A stretch of 64,000 bases of DNA, from NCBI GenBank assembly GCA_023212695.1, contig JALCCG010000079.1, positions 1-64,000 on the forward strand, written 5' to 3'. Both the position numbers and the translations under genes were made by a program. Below the pieces are notes generated by a model. It did not search any database. It was not told the DNA's origin and worked only from the letters and a program-made list of their open reading frames with translations. Source of the DNA: Sporisorium sorghi (taxonomy: Eukaryota > Basidiomycota > Ustilaginomycetes > Ustilaginales > Ustilaginaceae). Positions 10,187-21,300 of this stretch are shown here, in pieces. Positions within the stretch are counted from its first letter, which is position 1, and each line of letters opens with the position of its first letter.

Positions 10187-11479
10187 CTACGACCCGATCA
10201 TAGCGGAAAGCATGCGCTTGTAATCACCGCTCGTCTCGCCCTCGACGCGGTTCTTCAGGCCGCGCTTGTGGAACAGCTGTGCATACGCCGGCTTGACCTG
10301 GCCCTCGAACCTGGGCTTGTTCCAGTGCATCCTCGCCACCCTATAAATCAACCGCTCGTCCTTGGTCCCCATGCCCTTCATGCTGTCCTCCAACAAGCGC
10401 GCATCTCTCGTCACGCCCTGACCATCGTGCTCGGCGCCGTCGACGATGTACCGGAGTGCATCCCTCATATGGCCGGAGAACTCGGCGTCGACCATCTTGC
10501 TGAGCGGGCGTCGGTGATGGTGCTGGTACGCCTGGGAGACAGCGGCGAGGTGCGGGGAGCTGCGCTGGACGAGGATGCCGCAGATGGCGATCTCGTCGGT
10601 GCCTGCGCCGCGTGCGGCGTTGTGGAGGGCGGCAACGTCGGCTTCGACGGCGCGCTGGTCGATGGGCAGGTTGTCTTCGGCACGAACGCCCTGCATGGCC
10701 ATGACGAACATGCGCTTGGTCTTGAACGACAGCTCGTCCTCGACGACTTTTTCCATGTTTTGACCGTACGTGGCTTGGTAGGCCTGTTTGAGGGTGTACA
10801 TTTCCGAGTTGGTGCGGCCGAGGATGACTTCGTTGAGCAGGTCTTCGTGCGTACCGGCGCCCTGGCAGGCGCGCTTGATGAGCCAGCAGTCGTAGAGTAC
10901 GGGGCCAAGCACCTTGGCACGGAGGGCAGCCTCGAACCAGCCCGAGGTTTCCTTTTCGAGAACGCTGAGCAGGTCTTTGCCCACAGTCGCCTTGAACGTA
11001 GTGCGAAGCGCGTCGATCTGGTACGCGTCGAGCGGGGCTAGTGTAGCAATCAGAGCGCCTTCGTCAGTGCCGAATCCCTTGGTGGCTTTGCGGATGCGCT
11101 CGACATCCTGTGCTGCATTGTAGCCGGGCGGAGGCGGGGCGGGCATGTTGGGAGGCGGAGGTGGCACGGGCACACCGAGGTAGTAGCCCATGGAAGGCGG
11201 CGGTGCGGGTGCACCGTATCCGTGCTGCTGAGGAGGAGGAGGAGGAGCATAGTGCTGCTGTTGATGGTGGTGGTGTTGCGGTGGACCAGGAGGAGGTGCA
11301 TAGCCGCCGTGACCGCCACCGTAGGGAGCTTGAGGAGGAGGAGGAGGTGCACCGTATCCACCAGCGTGAGGCGGAGGTGGGCCAGAGGGTGGACCGTAGC
11401 CGCCGTACCCTCCCTGAGGCATGGGAGGAGGAGCGCCGTAGCCTTGCTGAGGCGGATAAGGATTTTGCTGCCAGGACAT
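10187..11479 (-). CDS. Annexin with Pro/Gly-rich N-terminus
   Basis: 430 residues, single exon. Residues 1-120 are a Pro/Gly/Tyr/Gln-rich head (PPQQGYGAPPP-type repeats), like annexin A7/A11 and other fungal annexins. Such heads mediate self-association or partner binding. The rest is a four-repeat annexin core binding acidic phospholipids in a calcium-dependent way. Each repeat has a recognisable type II calcium loop: GFGTDE in repeat 1, GAGTHE in repeat 2, GAGTDE in repeat 3 and GMGTKD in repeat 4. Repeats 1 and 3 are canonical and repeat 2 has His in place of Asp. Likely roles are membrane trafficking or repair; that is family knowledge, not seen here. Confidence 0.93.
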   Translation of the reverse strand: MSWQQNPYPPQQGYGAPPPMPQGGYGGYGPPSGPPPPHAGGYGAPPPPPQAPYGGGHGGYAPPPGPPQHHHHQQQHYAPPPPPQQHGYGAPAPPPSMGYYLGVPVPPPPPNMPAPPPPGYNAAQDVERIRKATKGFGTDEGALIATLAPLDAYQIDALRTTFKATVGKDLLSVLEKETSGWFEAALRAKVLGPVLYDCWLIKRACQGAGTHEDLLNEVILGRTNSEMYTLKQAYQATYGQNMEKVVEDELSFKTKRMFVMAMQGVRAEDNLPIDQRAVEADVAALHNAARGAGTDEIAICGILVQRSSPHLAAVSQAYQHHHRRPLSKMVDAEFSGHMRDALRYIVDGAEHDGQGVTRDARLLEDSMKGMGTKDERLIYRVARMHWNKPRFEGQVKPAYAQLFHKRGLKNRVEGETSGDYKRMLSAMIGS

Positions 11480-12002
11480 GTTTCTTGTTTAGAGATGGAG
11501 TTGTTGCTGCTTTCGCTGATGGTGTTCGGGTGATAAGCAATTGAAGAAGCCCCACACCACTCGCCCTTCTTATATCCTATCCTTCTTTCTACGCAAAAAC
11601 AAAGCTGAGCATAGACAACACGGGCCATCCAGCTAAATGAAGTGAAGTTCCTCCACACCTCTCACACCAGCGTCGTCTGTCAGTCGCCTGACATTGCTTC
11701 GTTCTTGGCACTGTTTGACGAGTCGGGAACACTGCCTTTGCGTGACTTTTTCATTGACACAGCCCGCACCATAGAAAGGCGGTGCCGCAGCTGCACACAG
11801 TCGATCCTTTTTCCTTTTTTTCGAGTCGCGTAAATTGCGTTCTAGAAAATCTAACACTCTTTAGCTGGGGCCAAAATTCGCATCTCCGCATCCGTGCGCG
11901 GACACACGCAAGCACCAACTCCTGACGATCAAGGGTCCTCTCTCCCTCATTCATATCCATCAAGTGGCTCACTGCATACGATCAACTCGAGACACGGTCA
12001 CT
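11480..12002. promoter_or_regulatory. Shared divergent promoter of annexin and PHO8
   Basis: 523 bases between two divergent starts. No coding potential is visible. By position it must hold both promoters; no specific element is identified. Confidence 0.5.
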
Positions 12003-13862
12003 ATGGAGAAGCTACCCCATCCCATCGGCACGGCGGGAAGCCACCACCATGGCACGCAGCGGACGCGCTCGTCCACCAACCGCGGCTACTCGAAACACAA
12101 AGCCCTTCGAGACGTGGTCGCCACAGCCCTCCTGGCCCTCATCCTGCTCGTCTTTCCGCGCCAGAGCTTCGACTACGCCTCCGATCTCGCAACCGGCGTC
12201 TGGCGCTGGCCCTGGACCCCTCGATCCGTCAAGACCAACATCGTCCTCCTCATCAGCGACGGCTACGGCCCCGCCTCGGTCACCTTCACGCGTCATTTCG
12301 CACAGGCGCTGCGCAACGATACCGACTACAACAGCCCGTTTCAGCTGCCGCTCGACACGATCTTGGTGGGAACGCATCGGTCGCGCTCCTCGTCGTCGCT
12401 GATTACGGACTCGGCGGCGGGAGCGACGGCGTTTGCGTGTGCGAAAAAGTCGTACAACGGGGCGATTGGGGTGACGCCGGATGGCAAGCCGTGCGGGACC
12501 GTGTTCGAGGCGGCGAAACGGAAAGGGTTGCTGACCGCGGTGGTGGTGACGTCGCGGCTGACGGATGCTACGCCGGCTGCGTTTATCTCGCATGCGGCGT
12601 CGAGGGCGGAGGAGGCGTTGATTGCGTCGCAGATGATTGGGGGGGAGAAGAATCCGTTGGGTGAGCGCACGTTGGATTTGGCGATTGGTGGTGGTGGGTG
12701 TGCGTTTTTGCCCCGCTCGAGTTTGGTTTCGTGTCGACAGGACGACGAGGACACGGTGGAGGTCGCAAAGCAGCTCGGGTGGGACGTGCGTGTCGCCTTC
12801 CCCTCCAACACCTCGTCCGACGAGCGTTACGGCGATCTCCTGCGCGGTGCCGACCTGTTCGCTGAACCTGAGCTGCCGTTCATGGCGCTGCTCTCGCCCA
12901 GCAACACACCTTACGAGATCGACCGCGTCAATGCCCCTGCTCCACTCAAGATCCAGCCGCTGGCGCACTACGCCCAGCGCGCACTCGACCTGCTCAGCAC
13001 CTCGCCGCAGAACGACAAAGGCTTCATCCTCATGATCGAGGGCTCGCAGATCGACTTGTGTGCGCACAACAACGACCCGGCGTGTCACGCGCGCGAGGCG
13101 CTCGCCTACCACGACACCATCGCTTTGGTCAAGCGTTGGGCTGACGAACATAACTCCAAGACGGAGCGCACGCTGCTGATCTCGACGTCGGACCACGAGA
13201 CGGGCGGCGTGACGCTGGGTCGGCAGCTGAGTGCGGACTACCCGAACTACGCGTACTATCCGGAGCGCTTGTTGAATGCGAAGCACTCGACGCCCGTGCT
13301 GACGGCGGTGTTGATCGACTTTGTACGGGCAGAGAAGGCAAAGGCGCGCGGGGGGAGGGGCGAGGTGAGCGAGAGTCTGGTGCGGGACTTTATCCGGGAC
13401 AAGATCCTCGGCGAGTCTGGGCTGGGTCTCAGCGGGGAGGCGCAGGGCGGTAAGCCGACCGACGGAGAGGTCGACGCCGTGTGGCAAGTCGTCAAAGCCG
13501 AACTGATCGCCAAGCCCAACACGCGCGAGGCCGACCGCGACCTCGCCACCGCCGCGCGGTACCTTCGCCACACCCACACCACCACGCACAGCGAGCAGCT
13601 TGCAGCATCAACCCTACTCGGCCCCGTCCCCGGCGTCAACCTCGATGGCATCCGCCGCGTCATCTCCGACGTCGCCGCACGCAGAGCCGAGATCGGCTTC
13701 TCCACCAGCGGCCACACGGGCATCGATATCAACGTGTACGCCTACGGCAGCGAGGTGCATAGATTGGTGGGCAACCAGGACAATACCAACATTGGAGAGG
13801 TGATCAGGGAGGTGCTGAGGCTCGACCTTGATGCAGTGACCCGGGATCTTAACAGAGCGTAG
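12003..13862 (+). CDS. PHO8: Vacuolar alkaline phosphatase
   Basis: 619 residues from the ATG at 12003. The cytosolic tail is short and basic. One membrane segment follows at about residues 38-54 (VVATALLALILLVFP), typical of a type II vacuolar protein. All alkaline phosphatase signatures are present: the metal-binding DGYGPAS (Asp86), the phosphoserine motif TDSAAGATA with nucleophile Ser137, EGSQIDLCAHNND (Glu346), TSDHETGG (Asp397, His398) and the late metal His in TSGHTGID (about residue 571). In yeast the orthologue hydrolyses phosphomonoesters in the vacuole and is activated by protease cleavage. A stretch near 440-480 (KAKARGGRGEVSES) is an insertion typical of fungal members. Nothing is broken. 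Upstream in-frame sequence lacks an ATG, which fixes the start. Confidence 0.95.
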   Translation: MEKLPHPIGTAGSHHHGTQRTRSSTNRGYSKHKALRDVVATALLALILLVFPRQSFDYASDLATGVWRWPWTPRSVKTNIVLLISDGYGPASVTFTRHFAQALRNDTDYNSPFQLPLDTILVGTHRSRSSSSLITDSAAGATAFACAKKSYNGAIGVTPDGKPCGTVFEAAKRKGLLTAVVVTSRLTDATPAAFISHAASRAEEALIASQMIGGEKNPLGERTLDLAIGGGGCAFLPRSSLVSCRQDDEDTVEVAKQLGWDVRVAFPSNTSSDERYGDLLRGADLFAEPELPFMALLSPSNTPYEIDRVNAPAPLKIQPLAHYAQRALDLLSTSPQNDKGFILMIEGSQIDLCAHNNDPACHAREALAYHDTIALVKRWADEHNSKTERTLLISTSDHETGGVTLGRQLSADYPNYAYYPERLLNAKHSTPVLTAVLIDFVRAEKAKARGGRGEVSESLVRDFIRDKILGESGLGLSGEAQGGKPTDGEVDAVWQVVKAELIAKPNTREADRDLATAARYLRHTHTTTHSEQLAASTLLGPVPGVNLDGIRRVISDVAARRAEIGFSTSGHTGIDINVYAYGSEVHRLVGNQDNTNIGEVIREVLRLDLDAVTRDLNRA

Positions 13863-14610
13863 ATGTAGATGCACTAGCCGCACGAATGTATGCAACCTAG
13901 ACAAGACAGTATTCAACAGTGTAAATGCTCTGACGAGGTCGAGGAGCGACGGAGGCTAGACAGAGATGCACCGCCCAAGCCTGAGATCCGACGCACAGCA
14001 GACAAGACATCGTCGATGAATGACACTTGCTTTCGCCGACTCAACCCTCACTCATCTCACTTTTGCATGCCTTCACCCTTCGCACAATCCACACACAACG
14101 CTGAGAGTAAGACCGGATCGTAGGGATTGCTGGGATTTCGTGATTTTTGTAGATGATGATGTACTCCCGACCTAGCTCAACCGCTCCCCCGCCCCGGAAA
14201 AGGGAAAAGTATACAAGAAGGGGCGAGGAAAAAGCGATGGCACCAGGTCGAGAGAGCGTCCGCTGACCCGAGACGCCACAGCTGGAGCAACGTACTAACC
14301 GACACTGTGAGAGGCTTGACCCTAACCAGCCCCAGCATAATCCACAGAACCAACTGATAGGATGAGGCGTCGTCACGGCGAAAGGTTGTTCGGGGCCCCG
14401 AGTGAAATGCTATGCGCCAGAAAGTCAACAGCTTTTGGGTGAGGTCCCGTGAAGGGAGAGGGAATAGAGTGCGGGAAAAGGGACAATGCAAAGAGAATAT
14501 CAAGATACACAAACGAACAAGCAACACACATCAAAGCACGCAAGTCATTGAGCACCGATCAACCTGACCGAAAGCTCTTCAACACTGCTGCCCAAAACGA
14601 TGCGCGCTGC
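13863..14610. other. Intergenic between convergent PHO8 and RPL7
   Basis: 748 bases of 3' flanking sequence for two convergent genes. Only short frames are present and none is convincing. No tRNA-like structure was found. Confidence 0.5.
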
Positions 14611-16544
14611 TTAGTTCATACGGCGAACAAGCGCGTTGATGGCCTCGCCGCGGTCGCCCGTGTTGCCGCCCTCGGTGTAGTGCGTAAGCTTCTTGCCCTT
14701 GAAGCCGCCGTTGGGGTTGGACAGCTTGAAGGCCCACAGGAAGTTGGTGACGGCCTTGAAGTTGGGACCGCACGTGGCAATCTCGTGCACAATGTCCTCG
14801 ATCGAGAGGATGCCGTACTTGCCCAGGTTGTCCTCGATGATCTTGTTGTCGTTGATGGGCAGGCGCTGGCGGTTGACCTTGGCGTAGCCGCGCTTGTAGA
14901 CCAGCTCGCGGATGGTCTTGAGGTTGGGCGCACCGTAGGTGACGTAAGGCTGCACCAGCTGGAGCATTTGCGAGGTGGCCTTGGTCAGGCGAACAAAGAC
15001 ACCGTTGTTGATCTGGAGGAGACGCAGGAGCTGCAGGATCTTGCGCGGCTTGGGGGCAATGTTGTTGATACCACGCAGACGAACGACGAACACAACCTTG
15101 GGCTGGCCGGCGACGTAGAAGTCACCCTTGGCCTTGGCGGCACGGCGGAGACGGATCTCCTCGCGCTCGGCGGCGCGGTACTCCTTGGTGTACTGCTCGG
15201 CGCGCTTGAAGACGACCTTGCGCTTGGCGAGGTTGGCCTGGGAGTGAGGAGAGCATGGAGCGAACAAGAAGATGGTCAGTCAGACAACTGTTGCGGATGT
15301 GGATGTCGTCGGACGACAACAGAAGGGTCACCAACAAACATCAAAGCCTGTGCAATTTCCCTTAATCCATCTCTGTCCACCTTTCCTCGCAACTCTTCCT
15401 ACGCACGCCAACTGAGTGCGGCGCGATACAAAAAAGTAAACCTCAGCCCCGAAAGATGGTATAATTTCGGCAGCATGGTCCGAAGACTAGCCCGAAGTGT
15501 TGGTTGTTATGCATCACTGTGTTTGATCCTCTGGTCCGTCTGATTCTTTCGTCACTTGTCCCAACTTTGTCCTCTGCATCCAAGTACTGTTGCGAGTCTG
15601 CTCCCATGCACGGCTTTCCTTTTGCGATGTTGTTGTCGGTGATGAACCCCTTTGTAATGGAATGCTTACCTTCTTGGACTCGGCGGCCTTGGCGGCCTTC
15701 TCCTCACGCGCCTTGGCGTCGGACTTCCTCTTCTTGAGGAGAGTCTCGGGGACGAGGACGTCGTGAGCCGAGGGGACGGTGCTGTGGTAGATCAAGGAAA
15801 GTGCAAGGGAAAAGTCAGCATTTGCGGATGCTAGGCGAGTAGTTGTGTGAAGAGCGGCGATCGTGGCATGAGCAGCTTGAGCGGTGGTAGAGCAGTGCAG
15901 CACGGAAGATTGTTGAACAGTAGATGCAGCTAGCTGACGGCAAGCCGGAAGATGCTGGAGCATGATGCCGTTATGCTGAGGCGGTGGTGCAGTCGAAGAT
16001 TGGTGACGCGAACAGACGGATGCCATCGTTGTCACTTTGTGGGTAACGTCGTCCACTGCAGTCCGGCTCGATAGTGCTATGACTTGCAAGCCCGTTGGAA
16101 TAAGATAGACCGTGGACTTCCTCGCCGCAAAACCGAGGATGGATCGCAAGGTGCAAAGCAATGACGCCGGATCGTCCGGCCTTTCTGCAATGGCATTCGC
16201 CTTCCAAGACGATCCGGTATCCTTCTGGTCGATGTATTTGCTAACTGTCCATCGTCCGGTCTGCTATGCCGCATCCTGAGCTCTCCTTCCGATCATGACG
16301 TCTGCAACAGAGCTGGTATCGACCTCTGCTGTTCCTGATGCTCCTTCTGCTGTATGTCCTACGGCTGATGATGCCTAATCGATGATGAGAGTTGGCGTAC
16401 TATGTCGTTGCTGCTGATGCTAGTGTCACTTTGTCGATGCCGCTACTGCTACTGTCGCTGATGCCGTTGCTGCTGCTGCCGAAATGCCGTAGATCGCATC
16501 ACTCTCCAGTCGAATGATACGTACGTTCGAATCTGAGCCGACAT
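14611..16544 (-). CDS. RPL7: 60S ribosomal protein L7 (uL30)
   Basis: Exon 3 (14611-15237) and exon 2 (15670-15781) are certain. They are joined over a 432-base intron (GTAAGC donor, CCCAG acceptor). They encode [35 protein letters not shown], the core [21 protein letters not shown] and the tail [13 protein letters not shown]. Exon 2 enters in phase 2. The best first exon I can find is 16525-16544: a 20-base ATG exon with purine at -3 and a GTACGT donor, encoding MSAQIR plus two bases. That gives 252 residues, against about 244-248 in yeast and man, and a 743-base first intron. Exon 1 is therefore inferred. The protein is a core large-subunit protein binding 25S rRNA. Long introns in ribosomal protein genes often host snoRNAs, as intron 2 appears to. 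Confidence 0.85.
15438..15522 (-). ncRNA. Candidate box C/D snoRNA in RPL7 intron 2 (snR39/snR39b type)
   Basis: On the minus strand inside RPL7 intron 2 lies a C-box-like GTGATGC (15511-15517). About 65 bases later there is a D box CTGA (15443-15446). Directly upstream of the D box is the 13-base guide ACCATCTTTCGGG (15448-15460). It is perfectly complementary to the highly conserved 25S/28S rRNA segment CCCGAAAGATGGT. The guide sits one base from the D box. Under the D+5 rule the methylated base is the G of CCCG, the site guided by yeast snR39b and human SNORD2. Short flanking AAAC/GTTT can form a terminal stem. Yeast RPL7A and RPL7B introns also carry snoRNAs for this rRNA stretch (snR39, snR59). 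The C box has one mismatch to RTGATGA, and ends are approximate. Confidence 0.65.
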
Positions 16545-17217
16545 TGTTCTTGACGGAAAGGGGATGGGGATGATGAGGAGATGGTGATGGAGACGAGGAG
16601 ATTTCGACGAATGGTACAGCAAAGGCGACTCGCAAATCTCGAACTCTTCTGCTCTGCTCTGGCTGGCTGGATGTGGCTGACTGGCTCAGCTGCCTCAGTT
16701 TGAGTTGCATTCGTCGACTTGGCGAATTTCGGCCAAAAAATCTTGAAGCGGTTCGAGTAGTGCCTGTTTGCTGCCTTGGATTTTGTTCAGGCTTGCACAC
16801 CGCTTTGTCGAATTGTCTCTAAGACCGCCGCTGCCGACGGGCGCTCGCTCTGTCCAAGACTGGAAGCTCAGTTTGAGGCGAATTTTCAGAGAGCGTAAAC
16901 TGGAATTCAAAGCGGCGAATTCGAGTTGGAATTTTTGAAATTTTTCTTGGATTTTTGAATTTAGCCTTGCTTGCTGGATTCGAGTCCGGATCACATGAAG
17001 CTGCCAACTTCGGCCGAGGTCTGTTGTGGCTGCGGGCTGATTACACGCACTTATGTAATACAGATCGGCGCGCTCGGATCAACGCATGCATGGCCAAGAT
17101 GTCGATTGGACCCTAAATTGTCTCCACACCCTAGCCGCTGCCACCATCGACTCGAGCAACAGCCCCCACCGTCACAGCCAGCGCAGCGCATAGCATAGCA
17201 TCGAGCAGCGTTACAAG
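16545..17217. promoter_or_regulatory. Divergent region between RPL7 and ATG12
   Basis: 673 bases between the proposed RPL7 first exon and the ATG12 start. AT-rich stretches with repeated AATTTTT/GAATT words lie at about 16890-16970. By position it is the shared promoter region. No coding gene was recognised. Confidence 0.45.
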
Positions 17218-18032
17218 ATGACGACGTCAAGCACACTGACGCCCAGCCAAGGTGCGTCTCATGATCCTGCCATGCTCGTGACCCGTACAACGCAAAGCTA
17301 GACGACCACTGATATGCGACATTCCCCTCTCATCCCCCTGCTTGCATACGACAACAGAAGCGGATCGACAGCTGGGCACAGCAGCGTCAATATCATCCTC
17401 CTCCGCGAGCCCTTCCGCCGCGGCACTGCAGGCATTGGAGCAGTACAAGAAGCGCGACTCGTCCAAAGGTGAGCTTTGCTGTCGCACAGAGAAGCACGAA
17501 CGGACACTGACACTGACGCAACGCTTCTGCGACATGCAGTCGTGGTTCGGTTCAAGGCTATCGGCAATGCTCCCATTATGAAGGTGCGTCCCGTGTGACA
17601 AGGCTAAGTGTAAATCCGATCGCGTCGCTGACAATCCACCTTTGGTGAAATGCTCAGAACAACCATTTCCGTATTACAGCATTCAACCGGTTTCAAGCGG
17701 TGACGGTGTTTCTGCGCAAGGAGCTCAACTTCAAGCCCTCTGATTCGCTCGTACGTCGTCCGGACCCCCTCTGTCTCCGACTGGCCCTCGTCTCGTCGTA
17801 AGAGCCCACTCTGAACCCCTCTGTGGCATTTGCCTCAACAGTTCTTGTACATCAACGCCTCCTTCAGCCCAGCGCCCGACGACACCGTGGGCAACCTGTT
17901 CAGGGTAAGTCGCGACAGCAGTGGATGTCGAGAGAGCGGACAGCTGATCGGTTTGTATTGCTGTTTTGGTAGTGCTTTGGCACAGAGGGACACCTTATAG
18001 TCAACTACAGCACCACGGCTGCTTGGGGCTAG
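17218..18032 (+). CDS. ATG12: Ubiquitin-like autophagy protein Atg12
   Basis: Six exons: 17218-17251, 17358-17468, 17540-17583, 17658-17750, 17842-17904 and 17973-18032. All introns are GT-AG with GTGCGT, GTGAGC, GTGCGT, GTACGT and GTAAGT donors. They sum to 405 bases, or 134 residues. The first 45 residues are a Ser/Ala-rich head. The rest is the Atg12 ubiquitin fold: VVVRFKAIGNAPIMK, NNHFRITAFNRFQAV, FLRKELNFKPSDSLFLYIN and a C-terminus NYSTTAAWG ending in the conjugation glycine. It is activated by Atg7/Atg10 and conjugated to Atg5 to promote Atg8 lipidation. The reading frame is preserved across every junction, and the family sequence is only recovered with all five introns removed. Confidence 0.92.
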
Positions 18033-18315
18033 AGGGGATGTCTTTCTGGTTGCCGTTTGATTTGACACTTATACCCGAGGCCAGGCTCGTAGGCCTCATT
18101 CACTTTGCAATCAACCAGCTGCAGGAGTCTCTGCTGCTCGACACAAGACGGGCGAGAAATGGAGAACGTTCAGATGATGTTCACAGTCGATACTCTTCAC
18201 ACTGCACGGACTAAGATGAGGAAAGATGAATCAATTCGATGCGATCGACTGCTCCTGTAGATCGCAGTAGCGGATGACATGGAAAACATTCCAAAAAACT
18301 CAGAGGGGCTTGCGT

Positions 18316-21300
18316 CTAGTACACCTCGAGAACGTAACGCTCGTCCTCCTTGAGCGCCTCCATCTTCTTCTCGGCCTGGTCCTTGGTGAGGCCCTTCTTG
18401 ACAAACGCACCCACCAGCGCCTCATGAATATCGGGCACGGGCCACGTAGGACCGCAAACAAAGAAGTAGCCCTTCTTGCCGTCCTCGACGTCCTCGTCGT
18501 TGATCAAGCCGTCCTGGAGCACCACCTCGGCCTTACCGCCGGCGGCCTCGAGCTTCTCGATTTCGGGGCCGAGGTACTGCGTGAGCAGGTCGCCGTCCTC
18601 GAGGATCTTGTGCTGGATGTAGACCTTCTGCTTCGTGTCACGCGAGAAGGCGAGGCCCATGTGCTGGATGACGCCGTCCTGGGTGTACGCCTCGAGCTCC
18701 TCGCCGTACAGGTACTCGGCGGAGCGGTAGCGCGAGCCAAAGTAGTACACCAGGGGACCGACGTCGATGCCCTGCGCCTTCTTGTGCGCGCGTGCCTGGA
18801 TGAACGCGCGGAACGGCGCAGCGCCCGTACCCAATCCAGCCATGATGATCGGCTGCGTGTCGATCGGCGGCAGCTTCATCACAGACGGCTTGAGCGACAC
18901 CGTCACCTTGGCGCCCGGCTTGAGCTGCGACAGGTAGCGCGTGCACTGCCCATAGCGCGGGCTGCCGCTGGGCGTCTTCCAGTCGACCGTGACGATGAGC
19001 AGGTGCACCGACTCGCCCACCGCCGACTGCGCCGACGCAATCGAGTAGTGACGCGGCTTGATCGGCTCGACGAGCGTCAGCAGCTGATCAATCGGCAGGC
19101 GCGCCGAGGGGAACATGCGCAGCACGTCGGCGTACGTCAGCGTCTCGATCTCCGACAGCTTCTTGAACGTCGACGAACCCTCGGCGGAGCTGATGAAGCG
19201 CAACCAGCGCGCCTCGTCGCGGTTGGTGGCCAGCTTGCCCAGCTCCTCGTAGAAGCGCTTGGGCGGCTTGCCAAAGATGTCGAGGTTCTGCTGCAGCGTC
19301 TGGAACACGGTGCGGCTCTCGTGCTTGCCCGCCTCGGTGAGGCTGGGTGCGTTGACCACCTCGTCCGCGTTGAAACCAGCCCAGCGGATGAACTCGGCGA
19401 CCTCCTGCTCGTCGTTCCAGCCGTGCACACCGAGCGCCTCGCCCACCTCGTACTTGAGGTCGGTGCCCTTGGTGCTCAGCTCCATGTGGAAGACGTTTCG
19501 GTCGTAATCGACGGGCGTAAGGCGTCGGTTCTCGGTGACCTCGACGACCCAGGTCTGCTCGGGCAGGTCGGGTCGCAGAGCGTCGGCCTGCGTCTCGTAG
19601 GCCTCGGAGAAGAGGTGCTGCCAGGCAGACTGCGCCCAGGTGCTGCGGAACGGAGCCGCCTCGACACCGACGGTAGCAGCGTCCGGGTTGGGACCGAATC
19701 CGTTGTAGCGGATCTGGGTGGGACGCAGAGGAGCGTTCTGCTCGGCCTCCGAAATGGGCTCGGCCTTGGACCACTCGTCGTCGTTGAAGGCATGGAGCTG
19801 GATGGCGCTCTCGGCAGCCGAGACGAGCCCCTCGACGCCGTCGATGCCGACGGGGGCGGTGCCGAGCACGCGCTTGAGGAAGGCGGCAAGAGCAGCGCCA
19901 GACGTGTTGAGCTGGACACGCAGGACAGCAACAAGGAGCACGGCGGCAGCGATCTCGGCGGGGACGACGTTGTCGCCAACCTTGGCCTTGCCGCCGCTGG
20001 CGTTGGCAGTCTTGGTGTTGAGCTTGTCGACGACGGCGGCAGCGTCGACGAGGAGGAGGCGGGCGCTCTTCTGAGCCAAAACGCGCTTGTCCTCGGCGCG
20101 CAGCTTCGAGTCGAGCTCGGCGACCTCCCAGCCAGGCGTGTTGAAGATGACGGTGCCGCCACAAACGAGCGACTGGAAGGGAGCGTAGCTCTTGAGCGTG
20201 GTGGCCGGGTCGCCGACGACGAGCACCTTGGCGGCATTCTCCTCGGCGGCCAGCACGATGGGAGCGTCGGCGGCCGACTCGGGGCGGCTCGAGAGGATGA
20301 TGTCGGAGCGCAGGATGCCCGAAGCCTCAAAGTTGTCGTAGCGCGAGAGCAGACGCGCGTGGAGCTGCGTGTCGGCGCCGCGGTCTCGGATGGCACGGGC
20401 GGTGAGCTGGGCCAGAGGCGCGGTGGGGCTGGTGTCGCTGTCGAAGAAGGTGACGACGGAAGCACCCGAGAGAGCGAGCAGGTCGGCGTGGGTCTCCTCG
20501 GCTTCGTCGAGCACGTCCTGGAGCTTGAGAGCGGCCTTGTGGTTGGCACCGAGCGTCTCGAGCAGCTTGTGCAGCTCGGCGGCGGTCAAATCCTGACCAG
20601 GAGCGAGGGCCAGGGGGAAGACGTGCGAGGGCACGTCCGAGTCGGCGAATTCACCGCCAAAGACGGACGAGACAATGTCCTCGTAGAGCTGGCCGGAAGC
20701 AGCGCCGCCGGCGACCTCCTCGAGGATGTGGAGGCTCTCGACCGACTTGGGTAGCGCCTTGCGCAGGTCGGCCTCGTCCCAGTTGCGCAGGCTGCGAACC
20801 GAGAGGAGGGCGACGTTGTGGCGGACGGCGGGGGGCAAGGTGACGAGGACGGCACGCGCAGCCTGGCTGTGAGAGCCGCTGGGTAGGACGAGCACCGTCT
20901 GGGCCTTGGGTGAGCCGGTGAAGAGGAAAGGCTCGGGGGTGTCGACCTTCTGGCCCTTGGTCGGGATGTTGAGCGTGCCGACCTCGCGACCGGCAAAGGC
21001 GCCATCGAAGACGTGAACGACGTTCTTAGTGGACTGGTAGGCGTACTGAGCAAAGTCGACGGCCTCCTGGCGGGTGGCAGAGAGGAGCACCTCGAACGAG
21101 TCGCCGAGAGCAGCGGCAGCCGAGAGGATGGAGGCGTAGTCGTTGCTGATGGACAGCTCCTGGTCGTGCTCGGCAAAGTGGCTGGCAGCCGAGACCTGCA
21201 GAACGAGCTTGGCGTTGTCGGAGCCGTTGTAGGCAGCAAGGGCGGGGGCCATGGCGGCGAAACCGGCAGCGTTGGTGAGGGCGGTGACAACCTTGGCAGG

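Noticed and set aside
12012..13589. 525-codon minus-strand frame across PHO8
   Set aside because: Arg/His/Gln-rich translation with no family features, opposite an intact alkaline phosphatase.
18274..20754. 826-codon open frame on the plus strand
   Set aside because: It lies wholly antisense to MET10, whose family motifs are clear. High third-position GC creates such mirror frames.
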